Below are positions 11,766 through 21,065 of a stretch of 64,000 nt of DNA, piece by piece. Where the stretch lies: positions 3,410,001 to 3,474,000 of the forward strand of contig CP129291.1 in NCBI GenBank assembly GCA_030437565.1. Direction: 5' to 3'. This stretch comes from Terrilactibacillus sp. S3-3 (GTDB lineage Bacteria > Bacillota > Bacilli > Bacillales > Sporolactobacillaceae). The notes beneath the pieces were generated by a model. It saw only the letters and a list, made by a program, of their open reading frames with translations, made no database searches and was not told where the DNA came from. The first letter of the stretch is position 1, and each line of letters begins with the position of its first letter. The translations under genes and the position numbers were made by a program.

Positions 11766-12415
11766 GATCTAAAAGCGAAGGTTATATACATCTTTTCACT
11801 GTTTATTTACGAGAATTCGACTTTTTTTATACAAGTGGGAGACGAGCCTGCATCTTATATACAACTTTTTGCGTTTTATTTACAACTTTTCACTTTTTAT
11901 TTACGAGAATTCGACTTTTTTTTATACAAGTGGGGACGGGCCTGCATCTTATATACAACTTTTCGCGTTTTATTTACAACTTTTCACTGCTTATTTACAA
12001 GAATTCGACTTTTTTATACAAGTGGTGACGGGCCTGCATCTTATATACAACTTTTCGCGTTTTATTTACAACTTTTCGCTCTTTATATACGAGAATTCGA
12101 CTTTTTTATACAAGTGGGAGACGAGTCTGCATCTTATATACAACTTTTCGCGTTTTATTTACAACTTTTCACTGTTTATTTACGAGAATTCGACTTTTTT
12201 ATACAAGTGGGGACGGGCCTGCATCTTATATACAACTTTTCGCGTTTTATTTACAACTTTTCACTGCTTATTTACAAGAATTCGACTTTTTTATACAAGT
12301 GGGGACGGGCCTGCATCTTATATACAACTTTTCGCGTTTTATTTACAACTTTTCGCTCTTTATATACGAGAATTCGACTTTTTTATACAAGTGGGAGACA
12401 GGCCTGAATCTTGTT
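11766..12415. repeat. Seven-copy tandem array of ~92-94 bp repeats built from ~23 bp subunits
   Basis: The sequence GAATTCGACTT recurs at 11813, 11907, 12001, 12093, 12186, 12278 and 12370, giving spacings of 94, 94, 92, 93, 92 and 92 bp. Each long unit consists of four ~23-bp subunits related to TTTATTTACAACTTTTC. The 92-94 bp period shifts the reading frame, so the tyrosine/phenylalanine-rich translations are not proteins. The same subunit family appears inverted at 23885-24535. Confidence 0.9.
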
Positions 12416-12531
12416 AACAACTATATGGAGCAGAGCCTAGCCCGCCATAAGGTGATCGGTCTCGAGACGGGACCGCTGCGCGCTCAATGATGAAGCCGGC
12501 AATATCTAAAAAGAGGCGAAACGAACTCAAG

Positions 12532-12571
12532 AAAAAACCGGATTCGATCAATTATAAACTCAGAACCCGGT
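12532..12571 (-). terminator. Rho-independent terminator of the MBL-fold gene
   Basis: On the minus strand ACCGGGTTC pairs with GAATCCGGT and is followed by TTTTTTC, 10 bp past the stop at 12581. Confidence 0.7.
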
Positions 12572-12580
12572 ATCTTTGTT

Positions 12581-15319
12581 CTATACAATTAAATGATAGC
12601 CTGTGAGCGCTTCTATTTTCTCAGCCACCTGTTTTCTTTCTCCTTCGCTCGGCTCTTTGGCCAGCTTTAGAGACACCTGCGCCTTATCCATATGCAGCGA
12701 TGGATTTTTCTGCAGACCCCAGCTCTTCGGAACAAGCGCAGCGGTCAAACGAATGACTTCATCCTGTTTCGGGTTTTTAGCAAAAGTTACCGGAAAACCG
12801 GTCCGATAAGAAAGTTCCTCCATATCGACAGCATGGCGCCTGGCTATCTGCGGCGTTATAAAGTGCACTTCAATAAATGAAAGCCCGTTTTTCTGTTTGA
12901 TGCCGGCCTTGTAAAGGGTAATGCCTCGCTCCTCGGCCCACTTTTTCGTTTCTTCAATCGCTTGATTATTTTCCAGCCGTTTGGAAGGCCGGTCTGATAC
13001 ATTTCCGGCCACCCGCCGACCGGAAGTTGCTGATCGGCACTAGCGGCCTCTTCTTCTTTGAACTGTAATGTAAAACCGGTCTCTTTTTTTATTCTGTCAA
13101 TCAATTTCTCGGCTGCTTCCGGTTCTTCAACCGGCACGGCCACCCGGCGCTCGTCGACATAGATAGAGGGCGAGCCAAATGAACCGAGCAGATCCGACAA
13201 TTTCGACTGCAATAAATCGGTGCGGACGGAATCGGAAAACGCGGCCGCCCAGCCTGTTTCTTCCCTAATCTTTTCTGACAGCGCCTGCCGCTTTTTGTCC
13301 GAGACGGTATCCGGAAAGTCAAAATAAAGTGTCAAATGCTCATTGTCAGTCCCAAGGTTATCACCGCCGAGGCGGATAAAATGCGGAGACCCGGCCATCA
13401 TCCGGCGAACTTTATCCATGGCTTTTGTCGCATTCATTTTCATTCCTTGAATCGGCAGCCGAAGCTCAGCTAATTTTTTTATGGTGTCTTTGTCAATTCG
13501 ATAACGCATTTTTCCGTCTGCATCAAGATAGCGTTCATTGTCCGGCAGCCCCAGCAGACCGAGTGCAACAGCCAGCCGCTTTTTCAAGTCATCGGCCTCG
13601 CCAACCTGACGCCGCACCTCTGCAAACGTCCATGTTCCCTCTTTTACGGCATGCCAGTTCACTTGAGCTAAAAACGGGCGGGAAAAAAAGAAAACACTTG
13701 ATCACAGGCCTCTTCCAATTCATCAATTGAACGATTCCACTTGCCGGCTGTCTCGACCACTTGGCCGGCTGTTAATTTGACCTGCTTCCCTTTAGGCGTT
13801 TGACAAACGAGCGTCTTGGTCCGCGGATGAATACCCGTACAAAGCGCGATTTTCCATTCAGCCTCGCTCTCATCATCACGGTAGATAATGAGGCAGCCTA
13901 TCTTTTCCTTCAAACCGCTGACCGCATTATCCATACGATATCTTTTGCCGACAACGCCTTTTCCCGACTTCCGTTTTTCAAAAGGATAAGATTCGCCGCC
14001 GTTTTTCAACTAACAGTGGATGAAACCTTGGATCAATGGTCTCATTCAATTGAAAACGAGCTTCATCGTCTCCATGAACGAGCAGAGTATAAGTCGGATC
14101 GAGCGTCTCGGTGAAACGGGTTAACTCGCCCGCATCACCATGAGCTGATAATCCATATTTGTCCACCCGGCACTTGACATCATAGACCACACCATTTAGT
14201 TCCAATAAATGGTCAGCACCTTCAGCTAAGTTCAGCAGCTTCCTCCCCGGGCTTTCTTCGTCCTGATAACCGGTAATAAAAATTGCATTTTTTTTTTCAT
14301 CCTTGATGAGCCGTTCGGCATACCAGACGCTGGCTCCGCCGATCAGCATTCCCGATGATGCGACGATACAAGCCGGTTTTCCTTTTAGTACGCCTTCCCG
14401 TTCTTTCGGTTTGACCGCCTTGCATCGCCCTTCCGTCAAAAAAACATCGCCGTTTTTTCGAATGCGGTGGGCAACCGGTCCTTTCAGATATTGAGGATAG
14501 CGGCGATAAATCTCGCTGATCGGTGTAACCAGCCCGTCAACATAGATCGGGAATTCCGGTATGAGCCCTCTATCCATATAATCTTGTAAAACAAGCAGCA
14601 CTTCCTGGGCCCGTCCAAGTGCAAACGCTGGAATCAAGGCAAAGCCGCCGCCGGCGATCACCTCGGCAACGTTATCGGCCAAACGCTTTTCTTCTGTATG
14701 GCGATCGGCATGCACCCGGTTGCCGTATGTGGACTCCATAATCAATACATCAGGCCGCAAACCATGCGGTACTTCAGCCCCTGGAATCGTGCGGCCTGCT
14801 TTAAAACTCAAGTCGCCGGTGACAAACAGTTCCTCGCCGCCGCCTTCGATTGCAAACATAACCGCGCCCAATATATGGCCGGCACGATAGCACGTCACCT
14901 TCACATTACCGATCTTAAGAATCCCGCTTGCCGGAAAAAGGCGCACCGCTTCAAGCAGCGCCTGCATCTGCTCCTTATTATAAGACGGCAGGCCCGCCGT
15001 TCGGCAGCGCTGCTCCATGATTTTAAAGGAATCCCGCATCATAATATTCATCAAATCGGCGGTCGGCGGCGTCGCATAGACGGGAGCATCCGGATATAAC
15101 GAATGGATCATCGGCAGCGCGCCAATGTGATCGGCGTGAGCATGAGTAACTAAGATCGCTTCGGGCGGATCGAAGTCATCCAGCATGCCGATCGCCGGAA
15201 GCAAATCATCGCCATGCACACGCATGCCCGCATCAATTAATAAATGGGTGCCGCCTACCTGCACATACAAACAAGAGGCGCCGATTTCACTCCCGCCTCC
15301 AAGAATACTGATTTTTCAT
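12581..15319 (-). CDS. Beta-CASP metallo-beta-lactamase protein with long C-terminal repeat region, several frameshifts
   Basis: Four minus-strand frames join into one protein of about 910 residues. The N-terminal 430 residues are an MBL-fold beta-CASP hydrolase: MKISILGGGSEIGAS start, THAHADHIGALP metal site, VTGDLSF, MESTYGNR, a FALGRAQE segment, ASSGMLIGG, and a late SAHGDAGEL histidine, as in RNase J/CPSF-type nucleases. An A5 run near 14010 links it to a 480-residue tail. That tail contains about four ~60-residue segments sharing a strand-helix-strand look (e.g. VAVPVEEPEAAEKLIDRIKK then ETGFTLQF). The ATG at 15319 needs an A-run correction near 15312. An upstream in-frame ATG at 15478 with an AAAGGA site could add 54 residues. 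Probably an RNA- or DNA-processing enzyme; substrate unknown. Confidence 0.72.
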
Positions 15320-15478
15320 CTGCATCCCTCCCTGCAAAGACCAACTTTCATAAAAAAAGTCGGTTATGCCCAATAAAAATTTTTTAAGCTCTTCAAGACC
15401 GCCCAATCTTTCATTCCGCCGGTCAAAAGGATCTATCTGCAGGCAATCAAAAAAATTGCCGCCTAGTCCCTTTGCCAT

Positions 15479-15890
15479 TGATCGATTCCTTTCTTGTATA
15501 CTCCCGGCCTGTCGTTTATATCTATTTTATCTCATTTTCTCTATTAACCAAAGAACCTTAGTGATTGCAACCCCTGATTTATTACTTTGGATTGGATTTG
15601 GGGACTGCTTAAAGTTAGCGGAAGCAGTTTATGGTCGAACAAAAAACTTCCTTTAAAACAGTTTCTCCAGTTTCCGAGACCTTTCCGGTTTAATCCATCT
15701 CACCGTCAGTTGGACCCGCTTTAAAGAATCCCGTGAATCCTCCGCAAAATGAAGATGAGGCTGTCTCATAAGTCTTTTTTGACCACGAAACAGCCTTTCT
15801 ATAATTCAAGAGATCATTTTTTTTTAGACAATAAGCTGTCAACTATTTTTTGACAACCTCATTCCGTTCTATTCGCCGGCAAACGCTCTT
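15479..15890. other. Intergenic region with a long imperfect hairpin (15758-15796)
   Basis: No gene is seen in this ~410-bp stretch. AGGCTGT at 15758 pairs with ACAGCCT at 15790, extended by TCA..GTC/GAC..GA pairs, with A/T runs close by. It may terminate rtpA transcription or be a relic of a transposon end, since the GAGGCTGTCTCA lead resembles IS termini. Confidence 0.4.
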
Positions 15891-16052
15891 CTATTCTTCG
15901 ATATATTTCTTTAAAACATGCAGCAGTGTCTGACCTTGAGTTGTAAGAACCGTTCCTTTGCCTGCGCAGGCGCTACAGGGCTGCCTCTTCTCTTGCCCAT
16001 TACCTTTACAAATTGGGCAAATCATTTCCAGATCTTCAACCGTTATAACCAT
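15891..16052 (-). CDS. rtpA: Anti-TRAP protein (trp RNA-binding attenuation protein inhibitor)
   Basis: The 53-residue product has the same length and layout as B. subtilis anti-TRAP as I remember it: MVITVEDLE start, two CxxCxGxG zinc-binding motifs (CPICKGNG and CSACAGKG) and a helical end QGQTLLHVLKKYIEE. Anti-TRAP oligomers bind Trp-loaded TRAP and stop it from attenuating trp genes. A GGAGGA site 7 nt ahead selects the ATG at 16052 over an upstream in-frame ATG. The gene lies behind a tryptophan T-box terminator and overlaps a Trp-rich leader ORF, so uncharged tRNA-Trp should raise its expression at two levels, as in B. subtilis. Confidence 0.93.
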   Translation of the reverse strand: MVITVEDLEMICPICKGNGQEKRQPCSACAGKGTVLTTQGQTLLHVLKKYIEE

Positions 16053-16140
16053 CGCTCGTTCCTCCATTCTCATTTTTCCATCTCACCATCCGGTCGTGTT
16101 CCGTCGCCATATGATCTTTCAACCACCAACCGTCTTCCAC
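16036..16140 (-). CDS. Candidate Trp-containing leader peptide overlapping rtpA
   Basis: A 34-codon ORF begins at GTG 16140 after a strong GGGAGGTGAT site and contains adjacent Trp codons at positions 5-6 and another at 21. It ends in TGA 17 nt inside rtpA, covering the rtpA ribosome binding site. B. subtilis has a similar Trp-codon leader peptide that represses rtpA translation when charged tRNA-Trp is plentiful. An alternative 8-codon reading from ATG 16146 also contains one Trp codon. This was inferred from position and codons, with no homology check. Confidence 0.6.
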   Translation of the reverse strand: MEDGWWLKDHMATEHDRMVRWKNENGGTSDGYNG

Positions 16141-16257
16141 GCCATCACCTCCCTAAATAAGCCTGTTTTCCGTGCAGGACGGCCCCTTTAACTAAACCGC
16201 TCCAAAGTTCTAAGCAGTCTCTTCTTCCGCAGAATTATATATCGTTTTGAAAAGACA

Positions 16258-16536
16258 AAACCCCGTCCATAAAAGGACGGGGTTCCGCTGTGCCACCTTT
16301 CTGATTGCTCATCAGTTGCTTTTTGCATACGGAGAAATCACTTCTCGATATGCCCCTCTTGATAACGGAGAGAGAAACCGGCAGCACCTACTTCTGTTCA
16401 ATGCGCCATTCAGAAGCCCATTCAGCCTGAGTCAAGGATCGGCTCACAGCGGTCGCCGACTCTCTGTACCTCTGATTTCAGGCCTACTCTACTCTTCATC
16501 AAAATCGTTCGTTGCTATTTTTTTCGCTCGTAGGGT
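16258..16536 (-). promoter_or_regulatory. T-box riboswitch, tryptophan specific, controlling rtpA
   Basis: Minus-strand leader with T-box landmarks. A Stem I AGAGAGTCGGCG..GTGAGCC distal segment is followed by a specifier loop TGAATGGGCTTCTGA carrying UGG (Trp, 16418-16420). The T-box sequence AAGGTGGCACAGCGG (16284-16300) pairs with the tRNA acceptor end. A terminator hairpin AACCCCGTCC/GGACGGGGTT (16259-16284) is followed by TTTTG. Uncharged tRNA-Trp would stabilise the antiterminator and allow rtpA transcription. Confidence 0.92.
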
Positions 16537-16543
16537 CGCTATT

Positions 16544-16573
16544 CTTATAAACGCTCTTTCATTTCTTTGGCAA
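16544..16573 (-). promoter_or_regulatory. Probable sigma-A promoter of the T-box/rtpA transcript
   Basis: Minus-strand TTGCCA (16568-16573) and TATAAG (16544-16549), 18 bp apart, lie over the 3' end of paiB and would start transcription near 16536, just ahead of T-box Stem I. Confidence 0.5.
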
Positions 16574-17145
16574 TTTCTTTACTGTCATAGAGATCATACG
16601 TTTCTTCAAGCGCACGAATCACTTTTTTCCGCAGTTCTTTTGACTGATTTTGGCTTAATTTGAACGCCGCTTCGATATGCTCCACTTTTATCCGCAAACC
16701 GACGATGCCTTTGAGCATTTTATTTTTTTTTTTTTTTATGTTCTTCGATTTGCCAGGCATGGCCAAGCGGTGCCTCGTAGAAATCGACGGATCGCTTGAG
16801 AATGTTCAGTAATTCCGTCTGATCCGTTATAATCCGGCAGGTGCCGCAAACGTGAACGGTCATATAGTTCCACGTTGGCACCCCTTCCTCCCCGTACCAT
16901 GAAGAAGATATGTAAGAATGAGGGCCGGAAAAGACAATAAGCGCTTCCCGGCCGTCGAGCGATCTCCAGTGCGGGTTGGCCTTGGCAAAGTGCCCGACTA
17001 AATCGTCCCTGTCAAAAACAAGAGGAAGGTGCGTAGCCTGTGGATGTACCCAGTTTTGGGAAAATAAAATACCGAAACTGTTATGCCGAATAAAATCTTT
17101 TATTTTTTGCTGATCCGTTTCCTGAAAAGCTTTCGGTATATACAT
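16545..17145 (-). CDS. paiB: PaiB-type FMN-binding negative transcriptional regulator, one frameshift
   Basis: Frames 16720-17145 and 16545-16766 form a protein of about 205 residues. It opens MYIPKAFQETDQQKIKDFI, then has ATHLPLVFD, HFAKANPHW, FSGPHSYISSSWY and VPTWNYMTVHVCG, the typical motifs of PaiB (Pai2), a split-barrel flavin-fold protein that in B. subtilis represses protease synthesis and sporulation genes. The break lies in a run of 15 A residues (16723-16737). The C-terminal part GIVGLRIKVEHIEAAFKLSQN is also typical. Its 3' end carries the presumed rtpA promoter. The companion acetyltransferase gene paiA is not present beside it. Confidence 0.88.
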
Positions 17146-17225
17146 CGCCGGTCACGCCCCCTTTTTTAAATGAAGACGACGGGATACAGACCCGCCGCCT
17201 TAATTATTCTGATTTTACAGCACTT

Positions 17226-18271
17226 TTACTGCACTTCCATGCGCAGGTCGCCGGCTTTAGCCCAGCCTGCCAGTTTAATAACATGGTAGAGAGCCAGTGT
17301 AATAACCGCAGGGATCAGCACTCCGACAAGCACATAGATGAGCAGACCCTTGATCCCTTGGCCCGCAAGAATGTTCAGCGGAGCAATAAACGAGCTTAAA
17401 CCGAGCCCGCCAAGTTCATAGGATACTTTGAAGTGAAAGAGCATCGTTCCAATTGGCGCGCTGACCATTGCCGCAACAACGGAGGAATAACCAGAAGCGG
17501 ATTCTTAACCAAATTCGGGAACTGCACTTTCGGTGTCACAAAAGCTTGGGCGAAAAATCCGCCGAAATCGTTTTCTTTGAAAGACATAACGGTAAAACCG
17601 ACAAACTGTACCGTGCAGCCAATCAGCGCCGCGGCGCTCGAAACCGGATCCAGCTGCAAGGCAATGGCCAGCGCGGCCGACGATGCCGGTGACATCAGGA
17701 AAATGCTCCAGACAAGGGAAATGACCATGGATGAAATCAGCGGCGACCCTTGAACCGATTGGGTGATTTCTGCGCTGATCCATTGAAGTGCCGGTGTGAC
17801 GACGGCTGCAAGGCCCACGCCGCAAATTCCGCCGACAAGAGTTGAGAAAAATGGAATGGCCATCATGTCAAACTTCGTCCGTCCGGTCAATTTCTTGCCG
17901 ACATAAATTGCAATCAAAGCCGCGATAACGCCGCTGACTGGCTGACCGGTGACAATGCTGAACGACTGGGGTTTTTCCGACACAATTTGTATGGCATTGG
18001 CTCCGACGGTCGAACAGGCCATCGCACTGAACATCGTCAATGTATTCGCCTTGAGCTGATGAGCAATGCCTGCGCCGATTGCCGGTGCAAGCAAGACTTT
18101 CGCCGCTCCGCCAATTATGAGAAACGCGTGAACACCCGTAAACTTGCCCAATGTTTCGAATAGTAAACCGACACCTAATGTCACTAAAACCGCATAGGCA
18201 ATACCTTCCGATGCTTTATACATTCGATCCAAGAAATAATCCTTCATCCTCTGTTTCTTTTCTGCGTTCAT
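17226..18271 (-). CDS. PTS_EIIC_2-type membrane transporter, one frameshift
   Basis: Frames 17396-18271 and 17226-17468 rebuild a ~345-residue membrane protein with about nine hydrophobic segments. Recognisable stretches are GVGLLFETLGKFTG, APAIGAGIAHQLKAN, SIVTGQPVSGVIAAL and FSTLVGGICGVGLAA, as in the stand-alone EIIC family of phosphotransferase-system-like transporters. No EIIA or EIIB domain is attached or adjacent, so its energy coupling is unclear. The break is near 17490 in the loop before the last three helices. The ATG at 18271 is preceded by a weak GGGGAG site. A terminator-like hairpin lies only 45-95 bp upstream, suggesting attenuation control. Confidence 0.78.
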
Positions 18272-18311
18272 CCTTATTACTCTCCCCTATTTATCTATAA
18301 TTGCCAGACTA

Positions 18312-18367
18312 AAATAAAAAACCCGTCCTCTACCGGACAGGCGCTTGATGATGATTGCTTGAGCGCC
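18312..18367 (-). terminator. Tandem hairpins ending in T-run upstream of the EIIC gene
   Basis: On the minus strand GGCGCT..AGCGCC forms one hairpin, followed at once by CCTGTCC..GGACGGG and TTTTTTATTTT. The terminator sits 45 bp before the EIIC ATG, too close to fit a separate promoter comfortably. It may act as an attenuator for the EIIC gene, or terminate transcripts from the glycosylase gene. Confidence 0.6.
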
Positions 18368-18510
18368 TTTTTCAGATGATAAGCGAGACTCAAACAATGC
18401 CATGTCATTTAAATGAATGGTTTGTTTCAGCCTTCCTATGTGTGCAAAATAATAATATGAATAATGCCAAGCAATCGGTATTATTTCATATTCTCACCCC
18501 ATTAATATCG

Positions 18511-18542
18511 ATTGCTTGTTATATTATCAGAATTCAAGCAAT
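18511..18542. promoter_or_regulatory. Inverted repeat ATTGCTTG..CAAGCAAT, possible operator
   Basis: ATTGCTTG (18511-18518) and CAAGCAAT (18535-18542) form an inverted repeat. Further copies of AAGCAATC/GATTGCTT occur near 18354 and 18472. It lies within the ~400-bp space between the glycosylase stop and the EIIC gene and may bind a regulator of the latter. Confidence 0.4.
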
Positions 18543-18673
18543 ATGTAAACAATTATTTAATATTTCCAATAAAATTTTATTCAAAATATTTCATTCGTTC
18601 ATGTAATAGGTCATTTTAGTTATTTTTTCTTAAAGGTTAGGCTGTAAAATTAATACATTTTTCGTATTATTTT

Positions 18674-19255
18674 CTATCTCGAAACATATGGATTTCCTTC
18701 TACCCAAAAACGCCATGGTTTAAAACGCGCCTCTCCTGTATTCTCAATGCCGATGCGCGGGCCGCTCAATATATTGTCCGGTGCATAACCTTTTGCAATG
18801 TATAATGGCCGTTCCGTAAAAAGCCGGCCGTAATCGCTTTTGGTGATGCCGAGCGCCTGCGTCAGCTTGCCGGGACCATTTGTCCAGTCGCGAGGTTTTC
18901 GCCCCATCCGTCTTTCTTTCATCAAGTCCAGACCTTCGTGCGGTTCAACCGCGCGAATCAAAATCGCTTCCGGAAGATCGACCGCGCCGCTGACAACATT
19001 GAGAAGCGTATGGGTATGCATGGTAAAAATATAAACGCGGCCAGGCTCAGCAAACATGACTTCCGTCCGTTTTGTCCGCCGGTTGCCGAAACTATGCGCG
19101 GCCCGGTCGCCGGCGCCCATATACGCCTCGGTTTCCACAATAAATCCCGAAGCAGCGCCTTCACCGGTCTCTTTGACAAGCAGACAGCCAAGAAGGGCCT
19201 GAGCCAATTCAATCGTGGGTTGATGATAAAATGAAATTGGAAGCGGATTATGCAT
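18674..19255 (-). CDS. Alkyladenine (3-methyladenine) DNA glycosylase
   Basis: An intact 193-residue frame of the AAG/MPG family. Motifs are ALLGCLLVKE near residue 20, the catalytic glutamate in FIVETEAYMGAGDRAAHSFG, RTEVMFAEPGRVYIFT, and WTNGPGKLTQALGI. It excises alkylated purines such as 3-methyladenine from DNA, starting base excision repair. The ATG at 19255 lacks a well-spaced site. A TTG at 19264 placed 5 nt after AAGGTGA would add three residues and may be the true start. It is one of the few genes in the window with no frameshift. Confidence 0.9.
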   Translation of the reverse strand: MHNPLPISFYHQPTIELAQALLGCLLVKETGEGAASGFIVETEAYMGAGDRAAHSFGNRRTKRTEVMFAEPGRVYIFTMHTHTLLNVVSGAVDLPEAILIRAVEPHEGLDLMKERRMGRKPRDWTNGPGKLTQALGITKSDYGRLFTERPLYIAKGYAPDNILSGPRIGIENTGEARFKPWRFWVEGNPYVSR

Positions 19256-19307
19256 GACAGTCAATCCAATCACCTTCTTCTTTTTAAAAATCGTCTCTCT
19301 TAAATTT

Positions 19308-19633
19308 CTAAGGACGCGGTGCCAGTACCATGATTGCAACACCCGCCACACATACGGCTGCACCCAGCCAATCGTACACATCCGGAGTCTGCTTATCAAT
19401 TAGCCATCCCCAGAGTACGGATAAGACAATAAAGACACCGCCGTAAGCTGCATAGACTCGTCCAAAGAAAGGGAAAACCTGCTGTGTGGCAATCACGCCA
19501 TAAAAAAAAAAAGCGCGGCCGCGCCCAGCAGTCCTAAAATAGCCGAATGGCCTTCCCTCAACCAGAGCCAAATGAGATAGCCGCCGCCGATCTCTGCCAG
19601 GCCGGAGAGCAGAAAAACAAGGATTGCTTTCAT
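19308..19633 (-). CDS. ynfA: YnfA-family (UPF0060) small membrane protein, one frameshift
   Basis: Reading from ATG 19633 (GGGGG site ahead) gives [20 protein letters not shown], and after an indel in a T11 run near 19502 the product continues [20 protein letters not shown] and ends [10 protein letters not shown]. The total of about 108 residues with four transmembrane helices matches the UPF0060/YnfA family, which belongs to the drug/metabolite transporter superfamily. The function is not firmly established; small multidrug export is suggested by fold. Confidence 0.88.
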
Positions 19634-19697
19634 TACTATTCCCCCTCCGCCTTATTTTAGAGCATACCACCGAGCGTGTTCAAATTTCTTTGCATAC

Positions 19698-19739
19698 AAA
19701 AGGCCTTTCTCCCGGCTTATCGCTTAAGAGAAAGGCCTT
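19698..19739 (-). terminator. Strong terminator, probably bidirectional
   Basis: Perfect 12-bp stem AAGGCCTTTCTC/GAGAAAGGCCTT with a 16-nt loop. On the minus strand it is followed by TTTTG, just past the stop of the MHS transporter gene. Confidence 0.85.
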
Positions 19740-19759
19740 GATGCTGCCAAAATCCCATT

Positions 19760-21065
19760 TCAGTCTTTGTTTTCTTCCGTTAATTTCCGTTTGAATGTTT
19801 CCGGTGCAATAAAAGCCGCTCCGGCCGAAACCAGGGAGACAATGACAACGTAGACAGCCAGATAGGTCCAGTGGTTGCCATCCAAAGCCGTCAGCCCTTT
19901 GGCGATGAAAGGTGTGAATCCGCCGGCGACAATCGCACCCAGCTGTGCGCCGATGGACGCTCCGCTGTAACGAACCGATGCCGAACATTTCCGTAAAGAA
20001 AGAGGGCTGCACTGAGTTGATCGAATTGTGGGCGATGTTAATAAAGAGAATATACGCGATCAGCATCAGGGCAAATGAACCGCTTTCCAGAAAATAAAAG
20101 AAAGGGAAAACAAAAATAGCAGCGAACACGGCGCCGAAAATATAAACCGGACGACGGCCAAATTTGTCGGACAGTGCCCCGAAAAAAGCATGCATTGGAA
20201 AAGCTAAAACACATGTCAGCATGACGACAAAAAGCATCAATTGGCTGTTAACTCCCAGCTGTCCCGTTGCATAAGATACAGCAAAGACCGTGGCCAGGAA
20301 AAACGGCACACTTTCCGCAAACCGCAAAACCATGATCAGCAAAAGCCGGGGCCAAGACTGTTTGATTACTTTTCGTACAGGCCGTTTTTCTTCTCACTCT
20401 TCTCCTGCTCATCGATCGTTTGCTTAAAGACAGGCGTCTCATCTAGGCGCAGCCGCATATACAAACCGATACATACAAGGATGGCGCGCTGGCCCAGAAA
20501 GGAATTCTCCAGCCCCAGGACATCAATTCTTCTTTTGGAAGCAGGCTGACAAGCGCAAAAATACCTGTTGCCAGAAGCTGTCCGGAGAAACCGCCCGTTT
20601 GCGGAATGGATGAGAGCACCCCGCGATGTTTGAATGGTGCACATTCAACCACAAAAAGCATTGCCCCGCCCCATTCTCCGCCGACAACAAATCCTTGTAA
20701 AAAGCGCAAAACAACAAGTAAAAGCGGGGCAAAGATGCCAATCTGCTGATAAGTCGGTAAAAATCCAATGAGTGCGGTAGCCGTCCCCATTCCAACCAGC
20801 GTCATCACCAGTGTCCTTTTCCTCCCAATCGTATCTCCAAGGTGACCGAAAAACACCCCGCCGAGCGGTCTGGCCAGAAATCCGACGCCAAATGTCGCAA
20901 ACGAAGCAAGTGTAGCGGCCAAAGGGCTGATAGTTGGAAAAAAGATGGTATTAAACACAAGAGCGGCTGCAAGACCGTAGACAAGAAAAAATCATAGAAT
21001 TCAATCGTATTGCCTATCCAGCTTGAAATAATCACCCGGGGCAAAGCCGATGTTTCCTGACTCAT
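19760..21065 (-). CDS. MHS-family (metabolite:H+ symporter) MFS transporter, several frameshifts
   Basis: Pieces in all three minus frames rebuild a ~430-residue major-facilitator transporter of the MHS group. Features are ISSWIGNTIEFYDFFL at the N-terminus, FLARPLGGVFFGHLGDTIGR (the MFS loop 2-3 motif), FLQGFVVGGEWGGAMLFV, RLDETPVFK mid-protein, and ALSDKFGRRPVYIFG in the second half. Correcting the last break gives a tail APETFKRKLTEENKD ending at 19760. AAGGAGG precedes ATG 21065. MHS members take up organic acids and similar metabolites by proton symport. The neighbouring aldolases and dehydrogenase suggest a sugar-acid or hydroxy-acid substrate (inference). Confidence 0.8.

Noticed and set aside
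11754..12490. Long plus-strand open frames rich in Tyr/Phe/Leu (repeated YIQLFAFYLQLF)
   Set aside because: They arise from a 92-94 bp DNA repeat whose period is not a multiple of three. The same peptide appears in all three frames, so selection is not on protein.
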